NCBI GenBank assembly: GCA_963971425.1
Contig: OZ020521.1
Location: 8,325,519 to 8,389,518 of the forward strand
From: Bryoerythrophyllum caledonicum
Lineage: Eukaryota > Streptophyta > Bryopsida > Pottiales > Pottiaceae
Direction of reading: 5' to 3'
DNA length: 64,000 nt
A program made the position numbers and the translations under genes. This document shows, piece by piece, positions 52,561 to 63,862 of this stretch (the stretch's first letter is position 1; each line of letters opens with the position of its first letter). Under the pieces are notes generated by a model. The model saw nothing but the letters and a program-made list of their open reading frames with translations. It did no database searches and was not told the DNA's origin.

Positions 52561-54544
52561 TGTAGAGCCAAAATGACAAAATTAGCTTTTTTCCGAAAAT
52601 TAAGTGTAAAAAGGGTTGTAGATATATGGAGAATTAAAAAATTAATGATTAAGTTTACACTAAGTAGATAATTAGGTGGAAAGTACCTATTCATATCCAA
52701 GAATAAGGAAATAATGGGAAAAGGGTTGGACTCGCACCCTTTGGATAGGTTGTACCTTTTCATGAATAGATATGAAGAGATGTGAAGATTTAGTGGAATT
52801 AATCTTAATGGTTAATGATAGGAAAAACCTCTTGCCAAGAGGTGTGCCTCTTGGATGTTGAGTAGAATGACTAGCTTGAATTTTTAGCATTCTTGGCCAT
52901 TACCATAGAAATTCCTTGAAGGAAGGTTGGAGTGAGCCCTAGCTTTAGGTGAAAGAGCTAGTTGATGACTCTTAATGTTGTAAGAGTATTTAATTTTATA
53001 TATGAATATATAATTGTTATTGAATTTGCATATGTAGAGTCTTGTGACTTGAGTTATATGTATAATTGCAATATTATGTGAACTTCATTGCATAAATTTG
53101 ACATTGTGTGTTGTAAATACAAGTGCATGCATTAGGTATTAATTGTGGATAAAATTCCTATGCATGAATGCATGGTATATTTATTCTTCATGAAATAAGT
53201 TAGGGAAATACCCTAACTACTAAGGTCGTGTGTGTGACCTTGTGTGTGTGTTGGAGCATTAATCATGAGTGTGAAGATTAATGGAGATAATGTGAAATTA
53301 AGTGACTTAGTACATGAGATGTGTGATGCATAAGTACTTAATAAGATCTCGAGTGTGAGTGAGCATAACTTGAGTATCATAAGAATAAGAATGGAGTTCT
53401 TATTCGTGTTAATGCAATTTATGCAATAAACATCAAGAGTGGCATACCTTGATGCATGGCAAGAGTGTCATATTATGCATACAAAAAATTGGCATTAAGT
53501 CTAACCTTAATAGAATGGATTCTCTAAGGTAGGCTAAGTTGTGAGTATTTAAAAGAATCTAGCATAAGAGAGAAAATAAGGAATAAATCCCAAAGAAAGA
53601 CTTAAGAACAGAACATAGAAACTTAAGAATCTTAAGTCCAAGTTTGGATACATAAGCTTATGAAGATTGAGATCTTAAGTACCAATAGACCCTTAAGTTT
53701 AAGGGCTGGGACTTAAGATCCGTATGAGTGAGAATATGGGACATCATTTGCATTCAGTGAGATGCATTCCCGATTCTGGAAGTTTTAAGACAGAAACTTA
53801 AGAACACTGTAGGGCTGAATTGGTCTAGACAATACAGGTTCTTAAGAATCAGTCCCGATTGAGTAAGTGAGTGCTTAAGAACTCAAGGACAGAAACTGTG
53901 TTCTTAAGAACATGGAGTCAACTAAGAGCGAAGTCTTAAGTAAAATTCAGACATCTTAAAGACTAAGTGGTACGAGTAAGTGTGGAACACCGCGGTCTTT
54001 AAGGGATAATTGTGGGTAAGTGAACTTAAGTGGAGACTTAAGAGGTGAACTCTTTAAGACTTAAGTTAACTTGTGTATGGGATTTTTGAGACTAACCATT
54101 GTCTTAAGAACGTGATCACGTGGACCGAGTGGACGGACGTGAAAAGTGGAGCGTTTTTGCATGAGGTAAGAATGTGAATTCTTAAAGATTGTAATTAAAA
54201 GAACCAATGCAATGAGACTTAATGGAAACTTCCATTAGCCCAGTGTGGCAAGTGTTTAAGGATTAGTGGCATAAGCACAATCTTAGAAGGACTAATGTAC
54301 CGTCTTAAGGCACGAGAGATCCTTTGGGATTAAACTTTGTGGGTGGATCCCTTAAGAGTGATGCTAACCGCCCTAATTCCCTAAAATAGATAGATAACCT
54401 TAAGAATTAACCAAAAAGATAGCTTTAACGACACAATTAATCTCCAATTACTTAAAACTAGGCGTATGATCATCCCCGTAACGAATCCTATGAGGTGTGG
54501 GTACACTAGGGTGTTTTCTTAGAGTGGTGAAAACCATCGCTACA
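52561..54544 (+). repeat. 3' LTR of the Tat/Ogre-like element
   Basis: 1,984 bp, TG...CA, nearly identical to the 5' LTR (about four differences by eye). It is followed directly by the second copy of the AGTAC target duplication. Confidence 0.93.
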
Positions 54545-54557
54545 AGTACACTCACTG

Positions 54558-54663
54558 TCGTGTAAAGAAAGATCCATAACCACAACAGATCGAGAGTCCT
54601 AACCAACATCAAATAAACGAAAAACATACACTAAAACAAGTATACGTAATACACCCTCAAGGA
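54558..54663 (-). repeat. Truncated LTR-end fragment next to the DNMT-bearing element
   Basis: 106 bp that repeat, with only two or three differences, the last part of the adjacent LTR (about 55020-55125). Both copies end in ACACCCTCAAG. The fragment lies head-to-tail with the full LTR, so an earlier LTR copy abutted this one. The Tat/Ogre-like element then inserted 9 bp beyond the fragment. Confidence 0.7.
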
Positions 54664-55123
54664 AAGATGTATGAATCACAAGTAGTCAAGCGTCTCGCAC
54701 TCCACGAAGGAAGAATCAACGAGTGCGAGTGGAACTAGAGAATGTAGTGTCTTTACTAATGACAAACCATCACTAACAAGCAAGGACTCACTAATCACTC
54801 TCTAAACACACTCACAAAGCTTGACTTGACAAAGACGTCAAGTCAAGGACGTGTGCGGCGCTATACGCACATGCAAACAACCCTAAGTGGATGAAAATCA
54901 TCCACGGATGAAAACGGTGCGCCGCCGTTCGTCCCTAAACACACGTAGATTAGTAACAAACTAATCTACGCTAAAATCTACGATACGGAGAGACCCTCGA
55001 CGCCACGTCCCGTGACAGCTGTCGTGTAAAGAAAGATCGATAACCACAACAGATCGAGAGTCCTAACCAACATCAAATAAACAAAAAACATACACTAAAA
55101 CAAGTATACGTAATACACCCTCA
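54664..55123 (-). repeat. 3' LTR of the DNMT-bearing element
   Basis: About 460 bp. On the element strand it begins TGAGGGTGTATTACG right after the purine tract. The far boundary is placed where similarity to the right-hand copy starts (GAAAGATGTATG) and is uncertain by a few bases. A GC-rich patch is seen at 54.90-55.02 kb. Confidence 0.75.
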
Positions 55124-55125
55124 AG

Positions 55126-55136
55126 TGCCCCCCCTT
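55126..55136 (-). promoter_or_regulatory. Polypurine tract
   Basis: On the minus strand AAGGGGGGG lies directly before the 3' LTR, in the position used for plus-strand priming. Confidence 0.7.
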
Positions 55137-55440
55137 GCGGATAAAGAGACCCTCTATCCAACTAGGACCAAACAACACTAATAAGGCTAAACGCCACAGT
55201 GATGTCGCTGCAACAACTGTATGCATCCAGCCAAAGATGTCGCCGTCATCGAATCAATAAGCATATGAAGAAGTAACAAAGAGATGGTAGGCCGGGTGCA
55301 ATGTGAGCCGCATCTTTAATCGCCTTAGGCAATTTTATTGCCAATCCCTTGATCAATCTCCACGTTGCCTATCCCTGAACCGAAACCAGGAACTCCAACT
55401 GGATGGCAACGCACCACACAATGACAAGTCTATGAGGAAT

Positions 55441-58400
55441 TCAAGCCGTTTCATCGGGTGAAACGTGATTCAAAGACCTCCGACAACGAGGGCAAGTCCA
55501 ATACCCGGACGGTAGAGTAGAGAGAGGCGGCGTCAAGCAAGCCATATGCCAACCACGCTGGCAATGGTCACAAAGCAACATAGTAGCCGCACCTTTCTTC
55601 TCACCACACACAAAACACGGAAGACCCTGTGGCACAATGGCCAACTCAGGATGCACGGAGCCATCAATGGGCAAATGGCAGGGCGCGCAGTTCTTGGAGT
55701 GCTCCCGACACTCCCGGCCATCTTTGCCTTCCAGCAACAAGATGCCACTGGGCAACACATCCTTCACACGAAGAATGGTGCGCCCGGCCTTGACGTCTAA
55801 CGTCGTAGGCGCCTCACGTTGCAAATAAACGTAATCTCCAGTGGAGAAACGCCGCAACTGAGGTCGATAAGCGCCGCTGCGAATGCGAGCGTACCGTAAT
55901 GTGTCGCGGTGCTGAGCGATGGATAAATTCTCCATGGCCATTGGCATGGCCCGCTTGAAGAACTCCGCTCGATCACGTAGACACTGGATCCAGACCTCTG
56001 GATCATCCAAGTCCACAACTGGGGCCAACTTCTCCCGTACAGAACTGGGTAGAATCGGCTCCCGTCCGTACAACAACAGATACGGACTGAAAGCGGCCAA
56101 AGAGGCCTGCCGGCTAAACCGGTATCCCATGGCGATCCATGGTATCATCAGATCCCAATCACGGTGGCCACCCTGAAGTAATCCATACTTCCGTAGTCCA
56201 CGCTTGACGGTCTGAACCACACGCTCTGCCAAACCGTCTGCTTCCGGATGATCCCGAGAAGTGGTACGGTGGTCAATCAAAGCCTTGGTGCACAAAGCCT
56301 CGAAAGCACCAAGGAACTCACGCCCTTGGTCAGTCAACACCTCAGCTGGGGCTCCAAAACGAGCGAGCACTCGGTCAAGGAATGCCATGGCCGCCAACTC
56401 CGAGGAGTTCTGTGGTAGTGCCACAAGCTCAATCCACTTGCTGAAGTGCTCCACCATCACCAACACGTACTTGGCTCCACGTGGGGTGACAACTAGTGGC
56501 CCGGCAAAATCCAGAGACCAACGGTAGCCCAAACCCATGATGGGCAAAGGCTGCAACTGTGGTGACAAGGTGTTGAAGCTGGATCTGACCCGATCACAGA
56601 CTTCACACCGTGAAACGTACGTGGCAACGTGCTGATACATGCCGGTCCACCAATATTGACTGCGCAACATCGAATGAGTCCGCCGGACGCCAAAATGACC
56701 AAGGTCTTCGTGTACCTGCCGTACCAACGAAGCCCTCTGATCCGGTCTGGGAACTATGCGCCTAGTTCCATCCGGCCACAACCGAAATAGAAGGCCGTTC
56801 TCCCAACGGAACCTCGCTATCCGGTGTCCAACTCGATCGCGCTCCATGGCCGAAAGAGCGGGCGGAAGTGTGCCATGTTGCAGCTTGTGCAAGACTGTAA
56901 CGTCTTCCCACACGTCGCTAACAACCTGGGCCTTGTCCGGTTCCTCATCCGCTGCCATATCAGGCAACGTCGATGTGGATCCAGACATTAATGTGAGGTA
57001 GGCTGCTGCATGCCACCCCGGGACTGACTCTCTGTCACAATCCCCATGCCACCTGGCACCAGTCAAATCCTCCTCCGATGGACTTGGATTGCGAGATAGA
57101 CCATCCGCATCCAAGTTTGTGATGCCCGCCCGGTGTACAACCTCAAAATCATACTCCTGGAGCAACAAAGCCCACCTCGCAAGCTTGCCAGTAAGCTTGT
57201 CAGACTCCATGAGCCACTTCAAAGGCTGGTGGTCGGTCACCAAAGTAAAACGTTGCCCATACAAGTAGGGCCTAAAATGAGCTATGGCCCAAACCGCGGC
57301 CAAGGCCTCCCCCTCATAGGACGAATAGTTGGACTCCGCGTTGTTGTTGCTCCTAGAAGCGAACGCCACAACGTACTCCCGTCCCTCATCATCCTTTTGA
57401 GTCAACACGGCTCCCAATCCTACTGCACTCCAATCTGTGTGCAAGTGGAAAGGCCGTGTAGCATCTGGACGCCGCAGTACAGGCGCTGAACCGAGCTTCA
57501 GCTTCAAAGTAGCAAACGCCTGTTGTTGCTCCCGTCCCCAAGTCCATGGCTGATCCTTCCCCGTGAGAAGAGTCAAAGGCTTAGCAATCAAGCTAAAGTT
57601 CTTGACAAACCGGCGATAGTAATTCGCCAAGCCAAGAAAAGCTCGAAGCCGTGACACGTCGATTGGGGCTGGAATCTTCTGCAACGCATCGACCTTGGCC
57701 TGTTGTACGCCAAGACCCCCTGGAACAATCATATGCCCCAAATATGGTAACCGGTCGTGAAAGAACTTGCACTTGCCATGGTGCAAGCGCAATCCCCACT
57801 GTCGTAACCTCTCAAACACCGCCTGAAGATGCCTCACATGCTCCTGTGGGCTGCTACTAAAAATGATAACATCATCAATGTAGCATCGGGCAAACGGTAA
57901 ACCGGTCAACACCCGGTCCATCACCCTCTGAAACTCAGCGGGTGCGTTCTTGAGGCCAAATGGAAGAAACTTCTAATGGTAGAGCTGATCTCTCCCATCT
58001 AGATCAACTCCCCAGAACGCGCTCTTCACCCGGTCTTCCACCATCAATGGTAACTGGTGGTAACCGGACCGCAAATCCAGAGTACTAAATACTCTAGCGT
58101 GTCCCACCGCATCAAACAACTCCTCTGGCGTGGGCATGGGATACCGATCCGACTTGGTCTTACGATTGACCGGCCTATAATCCCCACACATCCGCTTCTC
58201 CGTCCAGTTGCCAAAGATGTCCTTCTTCGATGGCATCACCGTGGCACAAGCGTACTCGCCGTTAGAGAGCTCAATCAAGCTGGCGTCCAACAACTCTTGA
58301 CAACGAGTTTGAACCCCAACTTTCTCAGAGAGACTGAGCTTGTACGCTCGTCGGAAGATCGGGTGGTCATCCTCCAACTGAATGTGAATTGGTTTGCCTC

Positions 58401-58570
58401 TATAGCCCTCCAAATCATGGAGACTAAAGGCAAAACAACTACGATACGAACGTATAAACGCTTGTACCCTTCGTGCCTCGGCACCAGTAAGATGTGGCCC
58501 CAAATCCAAAGGCCAATCATCAAACTCCGTGGTCTCCTTCTCCACCGTAGAAGACCCACCGCGTACCGGC
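55441..58570 (-). pseudogene. RT, RNase H, integrase and PHD region of the DNMT-bearing element
   Basis: Reverse transcriptase motifs are CGDYRPVN, LDLRSGYHQ and YIDDVIIFS. RNase H (about 57.05-57.45 kb) shows HTDWSAVGLGAVL, YEGEALAAVWA and TDHQPLKWL. Integrase (about 56.1-56.75 kb) shows an HHCC finger (HEDLGHFG...CEVCDRVR), SLDFAGP, LTDQGREF and a DHPEADGLAERV block. A C4HC3 PHD finger closes the protein (55480-55617: CFVCGEKKG, LLCDHCQRGWHMAC, YWTCPRCR), in the place where chromoviruses carry a chromodomain. PHD fingers commonly read histone H3 tails, so it may guide integration; that is inference. The region as a whole is not one intact frame. Confidence 0.85.
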
Positions 58571-58839
58571 ACGGCCAGTGATTGTTACTTGGTAGCAGAG
58601 AGGGCATGAATGCCCCCACACCCCTCACTCACAGGATCTATAGAAAATCCCGTGTCGTGATGATAAAACTGGGAAAAGATATCCCGAGCATCCTCACGGC
58701 CAAAGTCCTCTGCCAAGGCTGCAAAGATACGCTGAGCACGAAGCTCTTCAGCTGCATGCCTCTTCAAACAAAAAAGCAACTCCGCTTCCTCGATCTCTGT
58801 GAGATGTGGCACCGCTGCCCCCTGACCATCAGAGTCTGC

Positions 58840-59840
58840 CCCCAACACGCGTGGATGGTCACTCGAACGGCGTTGAGCGGCGAAACAGAGGCCACATATC
58901 CAAACAAGGGTGTTGAGGTCCATGGCTTGACCCAACAAATAACGGCGTTGGCCCTCAGAGATATCCGGTGCGGCGGTGGTGCCTGTCAAAAAGCCCATCG
59001 CCCGCTCCCTCTCATCGGCAGAAGGCTCCTCGAAAGTTTGGGAAGAAGAATCCCAAACCATGCCCGGACCGCGTGACCTGTAGGCAAAAGAGCCTGGATA
59101 GCACATCAAAGTGGGAAATGCCCCCCGAGTGAAACCAACGCGGTTGACCACCGCCAATGGTGGCTCATCATCCTTCGTAACCTCCGTAGAAACACGGTGG
59201 TCGTCTAAAATGTCATCGACCTCACGGCGCACGGGCCGTTGCACTTGAGCAAGTGTAGAAGTGAGCGTCGTGGATGATGCCATGTTGGTCCAAATCCAAC
59301 GTGGCCGATGGGCGTAAGATCCCAATGCTGCGGCATCAACAAACGTAGGGGGACCAAGAAGGTGATGGATGTACGCCCCATCCTCACGCACTTTCGTCCG
59401 TGTATCCCCCAATGGGGGTACATTCTCAAAAATGTACCCCGGTGGTGTCGATTGGTGGGTAATCCACCACTGGACGAGCCTGAGCAAATCCGCAAAGAGA
59501 CCCGACCGTGGATCATCCAAGCCACATCCACTTCCCGCCCGTGAATGGCCTTGGCAAGGCCATCCGGCAATCACCAAGTCCACGTGACCTACCCGGCGAA
59601 GATCATCCTCACTGATCAACGTCACATCACGTGGCAACTTGCCAAAACACCCTCGAATCGCAGAAGATGGTAACTACTCTGGATACAACGCCAGAAGACG
59701 CTGAATGTGATGGTGAGCGGCACGGTTGGCTGCAAAGCCACTATCCACGTGGATATACCGTCGTACCTTGAGCCCGGCCTCCAACACAGCCGCGAGCCCC
59801 GTACCGATACCGGCAAATAACTCCACAAGGGTAATACCCT
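58840..59840 (-). pseudogene. DNMT3-like cytosine-5 DNA methyltransferase region
   Basis: Methyltransferase motifs occur in the classical order along the minus strand: an SAM-binding motif I (VELFAGIGTGLAAVLEAG) near 59.83 kb, motif IV with the catalytic Cys (AGWPCQGHSRAG) near 59.55 kb, and motif VI (FENVPPLG) near 59.42 kb. An AHRPRWIWTN block resembling motif VIII of DNMT3 lies near 59.3 kb, and a GQAMDLNTLVW block in the position of motif X near 58.92 kb. The order I to X without rearrangement excludes a plant DRM; the GIGTG and KVRRYI pattern recalls DNMT3. No chromodomain or BAH domain is seen, so a CMT or MET1 origin is less likely. It sits between protease and RT. The region is not intact as a single frame. 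Confidence 0.82.
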
Positions 59841-59849
59841 CATCCGGTG

Positions 59850-62631
59850 GTCGCCACTGAATAGTACGAGCCAACAACAGAGTGGAAGAGTCCACTGAAG
59901 GCAGTGGAGCATTAAGAGCATCCACGATCTCTCCACTACGACAAGTGAGCTCCAACGGTGTCCCCCACGGCGGAAGCGGATCCTTGCAATGACGGGCAGG
60001 GATCGCCAATGGTGGGTGCTCGCGTGAATCCTCCACCACAGACATAAATACATATGTTTCCTCCAAAAGTGAAGAAGCACACGGCAAGTCTGATGCCAGA
60101 GCACTACATCCAAACATAGCATCTGTCGTCGAAGTCACCGCGCTAGCTGCGAAGACTACGGGGATGAGCTCCTTCCTGCCATCACCGGCAGACCACCCTG
60201 GCCTAATCCAGGCCTCCTCCGTCCAGTTATCCACCCCAAATCCAAGTGGATATAGTGCCTGCTGGCCCACCAAAATATCGTAGTTGGTGGCGCCAGTAAC
60301 AGCGCACTGAAGGGAGACATGGGAGAATAATGGACCAGATCCCACGCCAAACATCAACTGCAACGGATGTCGGGTGTAGCCCATGGCCTTCTCCGTGCCC
60401 CCAACCGATGTAACAATCTTGAATGGACAAGGCTCGAGGTCCAAAGCACCTAGACCCAAATCCTGGGCTAGCTGCTTGCCAATCATCACTGGCTGAGCCC
60501 CGGAGTCCAACATAACACGTAGGGGGGTAGCTCGAGTGGAGTTGCCATCCGTACGGCCTACCACCATGACTCCATCGTCATTCACCAAACGTACCACCCC
60601 TGGACGCACACTACGTCGCTCCCGTGCCGACCGGGCTGCAACGTCAGACAAATAAGCCACTCCAGAGATCAAGGCCCGATCCCTAGACGACTGCTCCATA
60701 GGTGCGGAAGTGGCATTGGCCTCAAACGCGGAAATAGCCTCCGCCGCCAACTTGGCCCGCATTGCCACCAAATCCTCCTCAATGGGTGGAGCGGTCACTG
60801 CCTGTGACACCTCCAACGACGGAATGGGCACCTTGCCTTCCAACATACTACCCGCCAAATGGAATATACCGGATGGTTGAAAATCTGGTGTGAGAAAGTC
60901 CACACCAGCAAACACCGGCAATTGCAACACCTTATACGCCAAGGTATGTACCGCATCTCCAGGACTTGAAGAAACCGGTGGGACCGGAATCGAAGTGGGA
61001 GCGGCAGTAGAAGTAGTCGCATCCGCGATGCTGAACGACAGAGGTAGTCGGGACTGACCAATGTGGTCCGGCAAACCCGCATGGCGTGAACGACCGCTAC
61101 TACCCGGTAGAGTGGAAGAGGGTGCCACCGCCTGTGTAATGGTCTGAGCACGAGTGGCAACCGCTGCCACCACCTCCCCCGAAGCGCCATACAAGTAGCG
61201 ATCTAAGGCTGAAGATGAGCCCTGACCCGTCACCACAGGCCATGTGTCTACCACTTGCCCCAAAGAAGCCATCGCGCTCATCTGCTTCTTCAACTCCGCC
61301 AATTCGGATTGAAGTGACTTCACGGCATCCGATCCAACAGCCGAAGATCCTGGGTGCTTCTCTGGGTGAAGAGAAAAGCAGTTCTCATCACTGTGGCCAA
61401 GCTTGCCACAGTGAGAGCATGTCACAGGCTTCTTCCCCTTGCTCCCAGTCTTCTCCGTAAGCTTGGCCGCCTCGGTCTTGGGCTTGGCCTTCCTCGCCAC
61501 TGCCTCCTTCTTCTTCGGACAATTGGGGTCCCCCTTGGTGTGACCGGCCTCTCCACAAGCCCAACAATGTACAACCTTTTCAGGTTGTGCTTCTGCCAAG
61601 CTACCAGTCGCCGTAGCAAGCTTCTTGGGCTTCGGAGCATCCATGAGCGAAGTGACCAAGTCTGTGGCCTCGCTGACACCTAACGCCCGGTCAAGCGCTT
61701 CCACCTCGGCGAACGCCTGAGCCAAGGTTGCATTGCCGTGGTACCGGAAGAGCAAATGAGGACTGATCAACTCTACCATCCGCTTGTCGAGCTTGGAGAT
61801 AAAAATCTTCACAAGTTGGCGCTCCATGAAGACATCACCAGCCTCCGCCGCCAACCGCGCCAACCGTGTGTACATGGTGCGTGGCGTGTCTTCGTTCCCA
61901 CGGCGGAAGTCCTGTATGCGGTGCATCTGATCGCGCCGAAACCCCCTGTACTCCACCTCCAGATGCGCCATGAACTGCGCCAGAGGATCGAAGGCTGGCG
62001 GGTTGCCAACCGCCACCAATGCCGCACGTGTGGCTACGGTCAAACGAGACATGGCCCTCATGCCAGCTCGTTCGTCCACAATGGCAACACCCTTGCCCTT
62101 GGAGTCCTCACCGAGGAAACTCTCCTCCTCCGTGGGCTCCTCGGTGGAAGTCGAGAGTTGGGCAACCGCACTCTCCTTGAGTGCAGTGACCAACTCCACA
62201 CGCTGGCGCCAATACTCCTCAACCGGGCGCAACTCTGCCTCGTGCTGCGTGGTCCACCTCCCATATGTCTGAAGTGCCTCCAGCTCCAAATGCTGGGGTA
62301 AAAGCTCGAACGCGTACCAATCGTTGAACGACGGCGTCCGCTGGCGCTTCTCCTTCATCCAAGTTTGGAATCGGAGACGCCAATCGGGTAGGGAGATGCC
62401 CCCAGCCCGTCCCGAGAACCTGTCTCGCACGACACGACGGTGATCGTCCTCCATGTCGTCAAACGTGCCCACACTCCAGACCCGAAGCCTACGGTCGGTA
62501 TCCAACGCCGAAACAGGCTCAAAAGCCTCGTCGGTATCCGACCCTGGCCCAAAGTCTGTGGTGGAAGCACTCTCCGAGTGGTTTGGTGAAGGAGAGCGGT
62601 AATACCGACTCCGGGTACTCACCATAAACAA
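59850..62631 (-). pseudogene. gag and protease region of the DNMT-bearing element
   Basis: Begins with a Ser/Arg-rich start and a Trp-containing segment. A Gag core near 61.75-62.0 kb follows (FDPLAQFMAHLEVEYRGF; TMYTRLARLAAEAGD). Two CCHC knuckles lie near 61.55 kb (CWACGEAGHTKGDPNC) and 61.40 kb (CSHCGKLGHSDENC). An aspartic protease active site lies near 60.51 kb (MLDSGAQPVMIGKQLA). Gag and protease run directly into the methyltransferase region, an unusual order for Ty3 elements. The frame over this part looks whole. Confidence 0.8.
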
Positions 62632-63862
62632 AAACCACCTCGGGATCTATCTACGGGTACTATCTAAAGGGTAAGGATACGAACGGGCAACCTGCACCTG
62701 CAAAATCACCAAGCTATGTGGATCACCGGTCATCACCTCCGGCTACCACAGGTCCAACCACATCCCCCCACATAGAAAGGTCTTGCCGGCCATAAATCCG
62801 ACTTCACCCCTACGGTACCCTATCACAAACTGGAACAACAAGAAATGGGGCCACCGGAAAACACCGGCAACAAGCCCGCAACACGGGGGAGGTACCGCAC
62901 AAGAATCCAGAAATCAAAACCGGATCCTCTCCCCCAACAACATAAAAGCAGGAAAATGAAAGAGACAGTGCCACTGGCACACGCCTGCAGTGGATGCCTC
63001 AAAGTCGCAAAACCTGCAAATCAAAGAGAAACACTGAAAGTGTTCCCCCCTAACGTCTAAAACTAAGGGAGTAGTGGAGATTGACCGTGGTGTTTAAAAA
63101 CACTATCCATCCAATGAAATCACATACATTGGTAGATAATCACGACAAATGCCAAACTAATGCTAAAATTAGGTCAAATGGCGGAAACCCTAACTATAAG
63201 CATAAATGTCACTTACATCCGAGTGACAATGCCTTTGAAATCTACTCCCAAAGTTTAGCACTATCTTTTTTTTTTTTTTAAAAGATCACATAACATGTGA
63301 TTGTTTTTGGACGTCCCAAAAATTCGCCAAATATTTTTTTTTTTGTAAATTAAAATTTCTTTACATCATTACTCTTAGAATTTCCTTGCGAACTCAAATC
63401 CACAATCAGAATCAAAAAATATGTAAAACTCCAAAAGTTGAAATTTTAAGTGTTCATTCCAGGGACTCCCTGAAATTTCAGCACTCAAACTAACGGAATT
63501 GGGAACTTCGGCATGGTTTAGGGTCCCTAACGGAATTGCGACCCTTGTGCATATGCGTACCCGGATGAAAACTGCTCCGGATGGATGAAGTCGTGCGCAG
63601 CGGATGAAACGTCGACAATGGATGAGAAATCGTAAATTGGATGAAACTGCTGAAACTCCAGAAACTCCACAACTTCTTGCTCCACAACTTCCAATCTCCA
63701 CAACTTCTCCAAAAATCGTCCGATTTGGGCGCGGTTGGTGGCGTTGGCTCCGTCTCCACGCGCTCTATTCGCAAAATTCAAAGTACCCACAATTTTTTTC
63801 AAATCACTCAATGTCAAATTTGAAGAACTATAGCAAGAAACGTGGGAGGGTCTTTGTCAAGT
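62632..63862 (-). other. Leader of the DNMT-bearing element
   Basis: 1.2 kb between the 5' LTR and gag, with no supported gene. It contains T- and A-runs (63267-63281, 63331-63342), a TCACATAACATGTGA palindrome near 63286, irregular GGATGAA repeats at 63560-63650 and CTCCACAACTTC repeats at 63664-63712. No standard primer-binding site starting with TGG was found right next to the LTR. Confidence 0.5.

Larger units (their letters stand above)
35104..54544 (+). mobile_element. Tat/Ogre-like Ty3/Gypsy LTR retrotransposon, 19.4 kb, very young
   Basis: Both LTRs (35104-37088 and 52561-54544) begin TG and end CA and differ at only about four places by eye. The 5-bp target duplication AGTAC flanks the element at 35099-35103 and 54545-54549. 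A primer-binding site follows the left LTR and a purine tract precedes the right one. Order: LTR, small-ORF cluster, gag, pol (protease, RT, RNase H, integrase), spacer, an additional coding region, LTR. The size, tRNA-primer sequence and RT type point to the plant Tat/Ogre lineage. Pol reads as one whole frame; gag and the 3' region carry about two or three breaks in all. At about 0.2% LTR divergence the insertion is of the order of 0.1 million years old, assuming a typical plant substitution rate. Confidence 0.9.

Noticed and set aside
58840-59840. Bacterial restriction-modification methyltransferase or contamination
   Set aside because: It lies inside a Ty3 element between protease and RT, on the same strand and with the same composition. 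The motifs look more DNMT3-like than bacterial.
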